Shown: positions 10,727-21,101 of the stretch, piece by piece
Layout of the letters: each line of letters starts with the position of its first letter
Numbering within the stretch: the first letter of the stretch is position 1
The notes under the pieces: generated by a model
Told to the model about the DNA's origin: nothing
The model's database searches: none
Seen by the model: only the letters and a program-made list of their open reading frames with translations
Assembly (NCBI GenBank): GCA_030374765.1
Contig: JARGXX010000068.1
Location: forward strand, 4,216,001-4,280,000
Reading direction: 5' to 3'
Origin: Agarophyton chilense
Lineage: Eukaryota > Rhodophyta > Florideophyceae > Gracilariales > Gracilariaceae
DNA: 64,000 nucleotides
Program-made: the position numbers and the translations under genes

Positions 10727-12758
10727 CACTTCTTTAAAGGTCCTGGTGTTTGATTTCACAATGTAAAGTTCGTAGTAATCGGTAGCGATCTAATGGTCGG
10801 TTGCAACACTCTAGCCAGACCCAGACCTATCCTGATCGCCAGGTATGACTGCTTACGTACAAGTTGCGTTCACCCTCCAGCATTGCGGAGGGACGGATCT
10901 ATGAAGTTCCTAAAACATCAAACAGTCTGTAGTGGTGCGCACAGAACAATAAAATGTTGTTCTCACAGAACAACATTTCTTGTGCTGCACGGTTTCAACA
11001 TTTCCACTCAGGACAAACTAGGCGCCGAATAAGTAGTAGCTCTTCTGTTCAAATGCCACTGTATGGTGCCCGATCGTCCAATAAATGTCCAATGAAGGCA
11101 CGAATAAGACTGCTGGACGCAATTGAACCACTTAATTGAACCAAGTTGAAAGTAAATGCCTTTTTCGGATTTTGCCTGGCGGGTGTGGCATCCGTAGAAA
11201 GAACTCCATGCTTCAACATTCCATTTTTTTATGTTCTGTTGCCCGATGTCCACACTTCTGGCACGGGTGACACCTCTCGCGTGCCTTGAGCTCTGCGAGC
11301 TGTTCTGGGGGTTTTAGAGTTCTTGATGTTCTTCCCCGAGAGGTAAATGAGATTCTTTGTCCTGTACTTGCGGAGGAGTTTAAAAAAAGCGTTGGCGGTT
11401 CTGAATAATTTCCAGTGATCTTATCGTATTGCTGCGAGACAGAGGCAATCGAATCGTAAGAAACAGCTTTCAAGTAGTCGTTTGTAGTGGCTGCAGCGCC
11501 AGAGTGATCACCACGGAGGGGACCTGTTTGCCAGGACAAACGTTCTTTAATTGTTCTCTACGATTTAGTTAGTCAGGTCAATGAAAGAAACGAACGACTA
11601 CGATAACACCACTTAAGTTCTGTGTGCAATCAACCTCGATAATTGAGCCTGAAACCTGGAATTTTACTTCTTCTATGATTCGTTCTGATGACGTTTCATG
11701 GTCATCATCTTCAGTATATCTTGATTCACGTCGGTAACTGCTGCAAGGAAATCTTGTTTGTAGATGATGTGCACAATCGCAAAAACTTTTTTTTTTGATT
11801 TGGTTACATCCTTCAAAATCAATCTACATAGATCACAGGCTCTACCAAAGAGCTGTGACTGCACTTTTATATCTCTCTAAACTCCTGAGGGATCTTTTTG
11901 TTGTTTGAATGTGGAAGTAGGGCATAATAATGCGTCCCCTGCAACACCGCGGTCGCATATCGCTCCTGATTTTCTTTGCCATCGGTCCAGGGCCCACTGC
12001 GCATATCCCATGAGAAACGCGGCAGTGATGGCATATATGATGATGAGCTTTCTGGGCCCATAGATAAGTATGGTTTTGGTTTACTTCTGGTATTGGTCTT
12101 CTTAGTCACTTTTTTCCGTTCTTCTCTACTGTAAAACTCTACAAACGCTCTCTGGTGCGCTACTTATAGTCAAAATAATTCTACCTTCCATTATATAGAA
12201 CGATTATCTATTTTTGAACCTTGTTCTCTATATTTGAACCTTGCTCAAATATCTTGTGCGCAAATAATTCGGACCGTAACCAAAAACACAATATTCACAA
12301 CGATACAACCCCCTGTTCGTTGAAATCTTCAAAACCACAACAGGCATCCTTCAATGTCTTGCACAAGAGGAATTATTCCCGACTAGGTCCTCAGTATGAG
12401 GAACGTAAAATAGCTCTAGAAAAATGGAAACCATAAGCTTTTTCATAAGACATTCTAACGCTAATGATAAGCGCAAACCAAAAACAAACAAAACAATTTC
12501 TCTTCTTCTTGATGTCCATAAGTCTCCAAATGGTTTCCAATACCTACAGGAAGCAAAAATTTTCGACATCAAGGTTACAAAAAGCAGTTCTCACACACAT
12601 CACATTTCTGCAGGCATGTGATACCTCGGTTAAAAACCGTTTTTAAAAAAATCATTCTCCAGAAGTACGACTAATTTTTCTCTTTTTCCATTTGCTACTT
12701 TGCAGACTTAGGAATGCGAACGAAACTCGCAGTTTATAGGTCCAAATCGCTCAGTACA
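10727..12758 (-). other. decayed region with gag-like scraps
   Basis: No intact gene is visible in this 2-kb stretch. On the minus strand, 11213-11539 encodes a peptide ending in a Cys/His-rich knuckle (CHPCQKCGHRATEH then a final Cys). Further minus-strand stretches at about 11670-11865 and 11867-12109 have the look of the N-terminal half of a gag protein. Together they suggest an old minus-strand retroelement fragment of uncertain family. 12110-12758 shows nothing I can name. The region is broken throughout. Confidence 0.35.
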
Positions 12759-12971
12759 TGTGAGTGAAGAAACAGTGAACAAAAAAGAGTTGTCTCAGAA
12801 GTGAGAGCAGAAACGCTCTCACTGCGAGACCTTTATATACAGCAAGCATAATGTAAACGGTAGGATAAGAGCGGTCGTGAAACTATTGAGAATATGACCA
12901 TACAAAATAACATAGCACAACGGTTGTAAACGTCCGTGATGCATTATGAGTGTCCTTGACGGACTCTGACA
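12759..12971 (-). repeat. copia 3' LTR (213 bp)
   Basis: On the plus strand it runs from TGTGAGTGAAG to GACTCTGACA; read on the element's strand it begins TGTCAGAG and ends CACTCACA. It is nearly identical to 18025-18237. The GTACA duplication lies immediately to its left. Confidence 0.93.
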
Positions 12972-12984
12972 CCCCCCCTCGACC

Positions 12985-15371
12985 TTAAAAGGGAGTAACA
13001 CATAATGCATCACGATGATCGGCAAACAAGCTTCCACTTAATGTCTTCGTTAGTATATCAGCATGATTTTCCTTTGAAGGAACGTAGATAATATCAGCTG
13101 CTCCGTCTTTCACAGCATCTAGTACATGGTTAAAGCGAATATCGACATGCTTCACTCGTCGCATTCCTAGATATTCTTTGGACCACTGGATTGTTCCCAG
13201 ATTGTCCTGAAATACTGGGATTGGTTTTGTCATTGGCATGTTGATCTCTTTCATAACGTTCCTTACCCATTGAAGCTGGCGTATACATTCTGAAAGGGCA
13301 TAAAACTCCGCTTCAGAGGTAGAGAGAGCTGTAGATTTCTGAAGTTTTGAGCTCCATATGATAGGAAACCCCCCAATAGAGATGTAGTGACCACCTCTAG
13401 ATCTCCGTTTTTCGAGGTCTCTGGCCCAGTCTGCATCAGACCATGCTATAATCTTGAGGTCAATGCTTTTCGAAAGCTGCAGAGTAAATTCTTTTGTGCC
13501 TTTGAGATAGCGTACTACGTTTTTCAAGCAGTTCCAGTGTTCTGGTTTCGGCGCTGAAGCATATTTTCCTAGAAGCGAGACTGCGGTTGCCAGATCAGGA
13601 CGTGTACGAGTGCTTAGAAATAAAAGAGATCCAAGGGCTTCTCTATACGGCACGTTTTCCATTTGAAGGGATTCATCTTTGGTTCTCGGTGTTCTCGCAT
13701 CATACAAGCAATGACCACAAGAGAGTGGATGAGAAACTGGTTTTGCTGTGGTCATATGACACAAATCGATGATGTTGTCAATCAATGGTTTCTGATGAAG
13801 ATGTACTGTAGATTCGGTTTCATTGATTGTAACACCCAGATAGAGGTCTGTTCTTCCCAGGTCGCTGACATCATATTGACCGGAAAGTTTGTTCTTCACC
13901 CATTTTGTACGTCTCGATGGACCAAAAATACAAATGTCATCAACGTATGCCAGAACAATAACGGCAATTTCGTGATCGGAATAAATAAACATGCATGGAT
14001 GGGATACTGCCTGTTTGAATCCCATAGAGCTTAGAAAACACCTACGGTTCTCAAACCACAATTTTGGAGCTTGACGTGTCCCGTACAATGATTTGACTAA
14101 CTTAACAATGCGACCATCGGCTTCCGGAATTTGATCTATTTTTGGTAGCCTAATCCATATAGGTGCGTCTTCAGGGATTGGAGCATGTAGGAATGCTCCC
14201 TTAATGTCCACATGTTGGCGATCCCACCCAAGGGCTGTTGAGACTGCTAGAATGAAACGAAAGAGTTCAAAGTTAAGAACAGGTGCGTACAGGTCGGACT
14301 TGTTGCAGTCAACCTGAAAGTTTCCTCTAGCCACCAGACGGGCCTTGAATCGGGCTGGAGCACCATTATGGTCACGTTTAAGACGCAGTATAATACCAGA
14401 AGGAATCGCTTTTCCATGGTTAGCGTCGGCGTTGACGTATGTACCAAGTTTGATGATGCTTTCAAACTCTTTCTTAATGCTTTCCAACCAGAAAGGGGCT
14501 TCGTTCGATTTCAGTGCCTGTATTAGCGTTGGTTCATCTCCTGTACTAATCTTTGACGGCAGTACGTGAGCAACTGAGCAGGACGCGACCGTATCTTCCT
14601 CACAATCCGAGAGATATCCACCGATTTCCGGATCATAAGTGGACTCCTTTTCGGGGTAGTGAGTTAGTGAAGTGAGTACTGAATTCTCATCTTCACTATC
14701 CAGTGCAGGGTTTGAGTCTGGGATGTGAAACAGCGTGTGGTCTACATTGGAAGCTTCCTCAGATGTAGCTCTGCTTGATTCTATGGTAAGAAAGGACAGT
14801 CCAGGAAATTCGGATTCAATGAAGCGAACGTGCTTCGTTTGAATGATTCCTTCTGATGTGAGGATAAAGTGCATTCCGCCTTGGATGTGACCGAGATTAA
14901 CACCTTCTCGTAACCTAGGCTGCATCTTTCGAAGCTGTTTTTCGTTTTGGAGAACTAATGCACGACAACCAAATGATTTTAGGTGTTTTGCATATGGTGG
15001 ATATTCCTTGAGCAGCTCTACATATGGAATCTTTTGCGTGGTGCGTTGGATAGACATATTGCGGGCATTGACTACTTGCTTTAAAGCGTAGTGCCAAAAT
15101 TTCGTTGAAAGTTTCGCATGATTCAGAGCAGCTCTAATGGAGCCTTTTGGAACGCCAATGTACCGTTCGGCGAGACCGTTGGACGCTGGTGTGTGTGTGC
15201 TTGTCTCAGAGGGGTTGATGCCAAGCTTTTGAAATTTCTTTCGAGCCCTATAAAATTCTTTTCCTCCGTCCGAATGCAAAGAAAGTACATGATTTCCGGA
15301 CTGCCTTTCAAACCATTTCTGGTAATTGATAATATGTTCCGAAGCCTCTCCTTTGTTCTGAAGAGGTTTTC
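12985..15371 (-). other. copia integrase C-terminal half, RT and RNase H (fossil)
   Basis: One long minus-strand coding stretch holds the distal integrase core (LHSDGGKEF near 15270, ..ASNGLAERYIG near 15170), a long linker, RT (about 13870-14480, with AYVDDICIFG near 13930) and RNase H (about 13050-13460, with SDADWARDLEKRRS and ALSTSEAEFYALSE). It ends just inside the 3' LTR. It is well preserved compared with the other elements in the window. Confidence 0.9.
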
Positions 15372-16247
15372 TGAAGAGCAACGTCCTCCAGGGAGGTTTT
15401 TGGGGACTTAAGTTTTTTCCGGAGCCTCCGGCGTGCAACCTCGTTATGAGTAGGAGTAATCCGCTTTCACGGCGACACCCGGAATGCCGGTGATGCACCG
15501 GCGGGACTGGGTGCCATACACGTGGCTGCAGCGCCCGCACGACACGTGGCCGCCAGATTGGCCCCTTTTGTTAGACCGACATTTAGCTATTTAGGATAGA
15601 CTTTATTTATTGTATTCTACGGTGACTACAGTACTTAGGCCACCGGCCTCGCGGCCGCCGGTCCAGTAAACTCTCCCCAACAAGGGTGATCTTGGTTTTC
15701 GAGATCTTGGCTCTGGGTCGAACCGCCTGCGCGGATATACAACTCCTTACGGAGGGATTTCCCGTGGTGCACGGCTTCCCAACCCCCTTGGACGTTCAAG
15801 CAGCCTTCATGTGTTGGGTATCTATTCCCACTTTCGTGGTTCCGCCCGTGTATACGGTTTGCTACACCCGGCAGTGCCGGCTATTCCCGAGTCCCCTCTT
15901 GCGACTCGTGGTCAACCTCGCCCTCTTGCCTCCGTTCCCATTTTCCTTCCCTTTTCCTTCCCTTTTCCTCCCCTTCATTGGGCAATTTCCGCTCTTGCGG
16001 TTTGCACTGGCACCTGTCGTACTCGCCACTCTCGTGGGTTTTGCCTCCTCAGAGGATACGCAAGCACCGCTTCAGCGGATATCCTCGGCTTCTTTCAGCC
16101 TCCCTGCGCCCGTCGCGACGGTTCGGCTCCGGCTTACACCCGGCATTGCGCGCCGATCCCTGGGAGGGCTCTACCGCGCCGGTTACCTCGTGAGAGGAAG
16201 ATCCGGACGTCTTCATAGGTTTTCCCCCTTGGGGGCATTGTCCTACA
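15372..16247. mobile_element. solo LTR of an unrelated LTR element, inserted in the copia integrase
   Basis: An 876-bp segment starts TGAAGAGC and ends GTCCTACA (TG...CA). It is flanked by the 5-bp direct repeat TTTTC (15367-15371 and 16248-16252) and interrupts the integrase region of the copia element. It contains an AT-rich core (about 15580-15625) between GC-rich arms and no long convincing coding frame; this composition is that of an LTR. No second copy and no internal region lie nearby, so it looks like a solo LTR left by recombination. It does not match the LTRs of A, B or the copia elements in this window, although its AT-rich core is laid out like that of the B LTR. Orientation is uncertain. 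Confidence 0.75.
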
Positions 16248-17390
16248 TTTTCCATAAATAAAACGAGTGAATGAGTCAACGATGATGAGGTAATACCGGT
16301 GTCCGTCTCCAGACAATGTTCCAGCATCTGCTATATCCGTATGAAGGTGTCCTGCTTGAGAAACTGAGGTTAGACTTCCACGATAGAATTTCTTAAATTT
16401 CCCTTTGGTACACGGGTCGCATTTATGTTTGGTTTCCTTATACAGGGGCAGAAGATTTTCTTTCATCATTGTTTTGATATCCTTCATATCTACAGCGTGC
16501 GCAAGTCTCCAATGCCAGATGTTGATGTCTGGACTGTTGGTTTCTGATTGTGTAGGCACAGTTGCGTCTACAAAGTCATCAACGGCGTCTACATCTCTGT
16601 CAACATTGGCTTCTGTGCGGCTTGGTTGTGTCGTTTTGTGTAAAAAACAACGCACTTTCGCCATAAACGCACGGTTCTCTTCAGAAAGTGTTGGTGACGA
16701 AGTACACTTTTGAATGTTTTCTGATATGTAGTAGAGCCCGTCAGGATGCTTTGGTGCTGAACCAATGATTTCGGAATCATTGTCGATATCAATCAAAAGC
16801 GCTTCATCCGGGAGGAATACTACAGCAATTCGTTTTTCTGTCAAGGCTGGAATGGATAGTAAGCTCATTGCTAGATCCGTTGAGGCAAGAGTGTTGGTTA
16901 AATGAACAGATGTAGTGGCTCCATCAAAGGTCCATTCTACGTTGCGGACTCCTTGTTCCGTAGCATAGATCGTAGAATCATCGCCAAGAGAAATCGGATC
17001 ATGGAAGGTCTGAGGATCTATTAGTCGAGAACTGTATGGAGTGAGATGAGTAGTAGTGCCAGAATCAAGCAGAAGAAGGTCAGACGATTGAGCGCGAGTC
17101 ATCATTGCTCTAGTTTTGGCAACTGCTGCTCGATTTCGGTTTACAGTACTTGGAGGCTTAGATTGGTCGTCATCTTTCTTCGTGTCCCTGCTCTCTGATA
17201 CCTGTTTGTCTGAGATGTATGAACTGGATGTTTTGTTATCTCCAAGGTTGAGTCGGTTTTTAGGGTTACGAGGATTGAGGAAGCAATTCTTGGTAATGTG
17301 CCCTGAACGTTCGCATATTTCACATTTTGATCTTGCGGCATTTGATCGCTCAGAGCGGTTGTTTGCAAGGGAACGCGTTTCATCAAGCAA
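16248..17390 (-). other. copia gag C-terminus, protease and N-terminal integrase (fossil)
   Basis: On the minus strand this holds the CCHC knuckle near 17300-17345, a Ser/Lys-rich linker, the aspartic protease motif LLLDSGTTTHLTP near 17050-17085, the GAG-pre-integrase region with its H...H...CxxC zinc site near 16390-16520, and the start of the integrase catalytic core (ADAGTLSGDGHRYYLIIVDS) up to the border of the inserted LTR. Confidence 0.88.
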
Positions 17391-17408
17391 GCATGATGAT
17401 ACAGTATC

Positions 17409-17942
17409 TCATGTTACGTTATCCGATGGAATAGTTTTGATAGCAGCACAGACTGGGTTCAGTTGAGCTACAGAAATAGATGAGACAAGCAGTGCTACAG
17501 AGAGTTCTTCAGGAAGTTTTGTGTCCATACTTGCCAGTTGTTCTACAATGCCTGCCATTTTATCTATGTGCATTCCTATATTCTGATCAAGACAAGAGTA
17601 TCGTAGTGTTACCAGTTTGCACATTTTTGCAATGCGCGATGCTGTCGATTTTGAAGCGTACCTGTCGTCAAGGCGTTTTAGCATTTTAAGAGGATGACCA
17701 ATTTCGGATTGAACTACGCGTAATGCTTCATTGGACAGAGCTGCGACGATCATTCCACTAGCTTTCTTCTGGTTGTGTTCGAACTCTTTGCGTTTTTCAT
17801 CGTCGCTGGAGAAAGGATTTCGACTATGCTGGAGGACAGTGTCAATGCCTTTGGCATCGCAAGCAGCTTCGATTCTGATGCACCAAAGTTTGTAGTCATC
17901 CTTCTCTTCATAAAGCTTAATTCGAATGTTGTCTGTCTCCAT
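17409..17942 (-). other. copia gag N-terminal region (fossil)
   Basis: A minus-strand frame starts at the ATG at 17942 (METDNIRIKLYEEKDDYKLW). It reads as copia gag: W-rich start, then the LDDRYASKSTASRIAKMCKLVTLRYS-like helical part of UBN2-type gag proteins. It begins about 80 bp inside the 5' LTR. Confidence 0.85.
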
Positions 17943-18008
17943 TGTTAGACAGAAAGACAGTAAAGATATCTGAAAGAGTATATATATATCGATATACACA
18001 GTGTAGTG

Positions 18009-18024
18009 TGTAGGCCCAATAACC
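18009..18024 (-). promoter_or_regulatory. candidate copia primer-binding site (half-tRNA iMet type)
   Basis: Directly inside the 5' LTR the element's strand reads GGTTATTGGGCCTACA. Copia elements are known to prime from an internal fragment of initiator tRNA-Met, with a site resembling GGTTATGGGCCCAG. The match here is good apart from one extra T. This is inference from similarity. Confidence 0.55.
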
Positions 18025-18237
18025 TATGAGTGAAGAAACAGTGAACAACAAAGAGTTGTCTCAGAAGTGAGAGAAGAAACGCTCTCACTGCAAGACCTTT
18101 ATATACAGCAAGCATAATGTAAACGGTAGGATAAGAGCGGTCGTGAAACTATTGAGAATATGACCATACAAAATAACATAGCACAACGGTTGTAAACGTC
18201 CGTGATGCATTATGAGTGTCCTTGACGGACTCTGACA
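18025..18237 (-). repeat. copia 5' LTR (213 bp)
   Basis: This is the second copy of the 213-bp LTR, differing from 12759-12971 at about four positions. The GTACA target duplication follows at 18238-18242. Confidence 0.93.
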
Positions 18238-18599
18238 GTACATCAGTAATACAATAATTACTTAGAGTTACGGGACTTCTGCAGTTGGGTTTCAGATTAC
18301 TGCAATGGGTGAAAAAAGCACACTGACGTTACTCTTTCAACACACTCGCGGTCAGAGTGAACTAGAGTACAAAGATCTTTTTGGATGTTTATCGGCCTAC
18401 GTGAGATGTTGGAAGACGTAAGTCCGCCTTCGAAAGCATAAAAACCGGTAACAAATTACGTCAAACAGGCCAATAAACGTTAAGAAATTGTAAAGAAATG
18501 CACTCCAATTGAGAGGCAAATTTTGAAGTATTCGGTGCGGTGTAAGATCTGTCCTGTTGGGCCTCTTCCGCAGCAGCTCTTGGAGCGTTTCTATCTCAT

Positions 18600-18800
18600 T
18601 GCGACGTATTTAATGAAAGAAGAAAAAAAAGAGGTACTGGTAGCCAAAGAGAAAGAAGAGCGAAAAATAAAAGGAAGCCAAAGAGCGAACTAATCAAAAG
18701 AAAGAGGTAGCCCAGAAACGTTTAAAAAAGCGTCAACCTTCTATTGCAAATAAAAAAAGAGAAATAATTAGGAAAGGGCAAAAATAATGCGAAGACCATG
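18600..18800 (+). pseudogene. Lys/Glu-rich coiled-coil remnant, possibly of a transposase
   Basis: The sequence is dominated by AAA, GAA, GAG and AGA codons with interspersed stops, encoding K/E/R-rich fragments such as EEKKEVLVAKEKEE. The only comparable stretch in the window is the C-terminal tail of the pogo-like pseudogene (61080-61340). The upstream sequence is too decayed to show a transposase core. The link is a guess from composition. Confidence 0.25.
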
Positions 18801-19662
18801 AAAAGAATAGATAGGATTTGTAAAGAGAAAAGGAATCGTCTTTCTGATGAGTCGAATGGATGTCGAACGGAGAAAGTCACATTAGTTTTAGCTGGTCAAG
18901 TGGTTTTTTGAAGTTTGAAGGTTCTTGAAAAAGCAGGAACATATTTCAGAGAGAAATTGAAACTAGTACAGATGGCATCTAAAATAGAGGATAGATTTGA
19001 AACCAACAAAGAAAAGATACTGACACCGCTTCTCGAGCGCTGTTGACAATATATAGGGGTTTTGAAGAAGTTAGAGCAACACCCGTCGTATTTTTTAGAA
19101 GCATAAGTAAAAATTTAAACTGTTCTCACCGATGAGAACTTCAAACCGTTTACGTTGTGAAGAAAAACTAAGAATTTTAATCCTAACCGTTTATGACTTA
19201 ATACAAACCTCGTTGAGAACGAAAGTGTAGATTTGCCGTAGTTCTGAAGGTAGTGAAATAATGATAAAGTGACTTTTCAAGGACGAAGTTGGCCCCAAGA
19301 TTTATTTTTGAGAAGAAATGTTTTCAATTCACGGTGTGTTTCGATATGGTTTGCGCTGTCCGACTAGAAACTTGTTCATGCTTGCCCTGTTGGAGAAAGT
19401 TATACACTTTTCAAGACATGTGAAAGTCGCATTTTTATATTCTATGTTCTACCAGTTGTAGTTGAACTGCCAGGAAGTTTTTTCCAGTTCAGGTTTTGGT
19501 AGTGATACAGTCGAGTTACTTAAACATTCATGTGTGTGTCTTTACTGTACAGTTGTGGAATTGATGCAGAGAAGTCAAAAAGTGTCTAATGAATTCGAAT
19601 TATATGGTGTCTTGAAAAGCATAGGGCTTTTGCATCGTACAGAGTTAACCGGGCGATAGTGC

Positions 19663-19930
19663 CTATTGCAGTTACCAGCACCAGAAACGACAGTCAGTGC
19701 CCCGCGAACGGAAACAAGGACAGCATAGATGTTGCAGACAAAGACATAGCCTTAGGTCCAGTACACGGAAGAAAGGCACGAGGAAGAACTGTCAGAATTC
19801 AGCGTTGTGCTGGATCATGTCTTCGTCCGATACAGACTTCACAGATACAACCCAACGTCAATATGTCTGATAACATTAACCATAATGTTACAACAGTAGT
19901 GAGCTGTAGTGTAGCAGTGCCTCGTTTTGA
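19663..19930 (+). repeat. degenerate dispersed repeat, copy X
   Basis: This segment resembles 38130-38350 in blocks and in order: CCTTAGGTCCA near 19750, TCAGCGTTGTGCTG near 19800, CTTCGTCC near 19825 and GATAACATTAACC.TAATG near 19870. The last block is a palindrome (TAACATTA, 4-nt spacer, TAATGTTA). One frame is open over 96 codons (19659-19949), but the other copy does not keep the frame. It is probably an old transposon or retrogene family; the type is unknown. Confidence 0.5.
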
Positions 19931-21101
19931 TTTCCCAATCTATTTATAATTGTAAGTATTTGTTTTGAGAGGGAGTCGAATTTGAAGTGCCGGCATTGTA
20001 GTACAGATGTAATATTTGAGGTTAGTAGTGTATAAACTGTTGAATCTAGTGGTTTCAGACGGGGGGGCACTTCGAACTGAAGACGGAGGGAGACGAGGAT
20101 TGGTCCATGCTGCCACAAGGCATCGACCACATCCTAGATGCTTGACTTCAAGGTATTAGAAACGCGAATACAACAGCAGGATCGTAAATTATCCGTAAAT
20201 TACCTGTACATCTACAAGTATACATACAATACAGGTCAATTTCGTAAACTACACTTCTACAGCATGCAGAGCCAGCAGAATGGTTACAGGTGGCAATCGT
20301 GTATGAAACAGTATTGCACAGTATGAACTGCACCTTTGTACAGTACGTATCGAGTAGATCACCTACACCGGGGCAACTGTTCGGGGTGTCTTTAATATTT
20401 GTCATGGTTGTCACGCAGTCACCCCACAGGCAATGCCTCTCGGCAGGAGTTTGCCTGGATTGGATTAACAACCAATGATTGGCGCGCAGGTGAAAACGGT
20501 AAAATCTTTCACGTTTTGGCTGTAAACTTCATATAGTACGAGATGTGCTGTAAACTTTATAGAAGACAGAAAATTCAGAGCAAACTCATCCTGCGCTGTG
20601 TGAACCGTATTCTACGTTGGTTTCGAAGGACAGCACTTGAGGTCGTGGTTAGGAAGTAGATCTCGTGGTCCCAGCCAATGACGTCTAGCCCATTAATGAC
20701 TTCCGCAAACTTCCTAGCGCGGGCAGTTATTTGTTGATCGGCAGCGCATCGCCGAAACCCGCATTGGTGGTCGTCACCGTCGTTTTTAACGCGGACACTC
20801 GTACTGCTCTTAATATTTTACCCGGTCCATAGCACACCCGGGATCACAGTCCTGTACATGATTCCGCGTTGCGGGGTTTAACACCGGAAAAAAAAAACGG
20901 ATTACTATCGTAGCAACGCCAGCTGCCTGGCACCAAAAAGCTATGGCCATTAGTAGCAGTTACTAAATGAATTATTGGGTAGGTGCTGTACATGAGGCAT
21001 GTAAACATTCTCTTGCAAAATACACGCCAACAAGAAGACTCTCATGGGGAGTAACCACCGAAAGGGAATTTTTGAGACAAAAGCCAATGCACGTAGAAAA
21101 A

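Larger units (their letters stand above)
12759..18237 (-). mobile_element. Ty1/copia element on the minus strand, full length with LTRs and TSD, broken
   Basis: The ends are 213-bp LTRs (12759-12971 and 18025-18237) flanked by the 5-bp direct repeat GTACA (12754-12758 and 18238-18242). Read on the minus strand, the parts follow copia order: gag with a CCHC knuckle (CEICERSGHITKNC), aspartic protease (LLLDSGTTTHL), integrase (HWRLAH...C..C zinc-binding region and core), RT (YVDD box) and RNase H (SDADWA and KHVDIR blocks). The LTRs differ at about 4 of 213 positions by eye, so the insertion is recent compared with its neighbours. It carries an 876-bp foreign insertion (15372-16247) and a few other breaks. 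A copia-style primer site adjoins the 5' LTR. Confidence 0.93.
18238..21101. other. decayed intergenic DNA with transposon-like traces
   Basis: No intact gene is seen. About 18600-18800 reads on the plus strand as a broken, very Lys/Glu/Arg-rich stretch similar in character to the tail of the dead pogo-like transposase (61080-61340). 19660-19930 holds one copy of a dispersed degenerate repeat (see separate entry). 20140-21100 shows nothing I can name. Confidence 0.4.
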
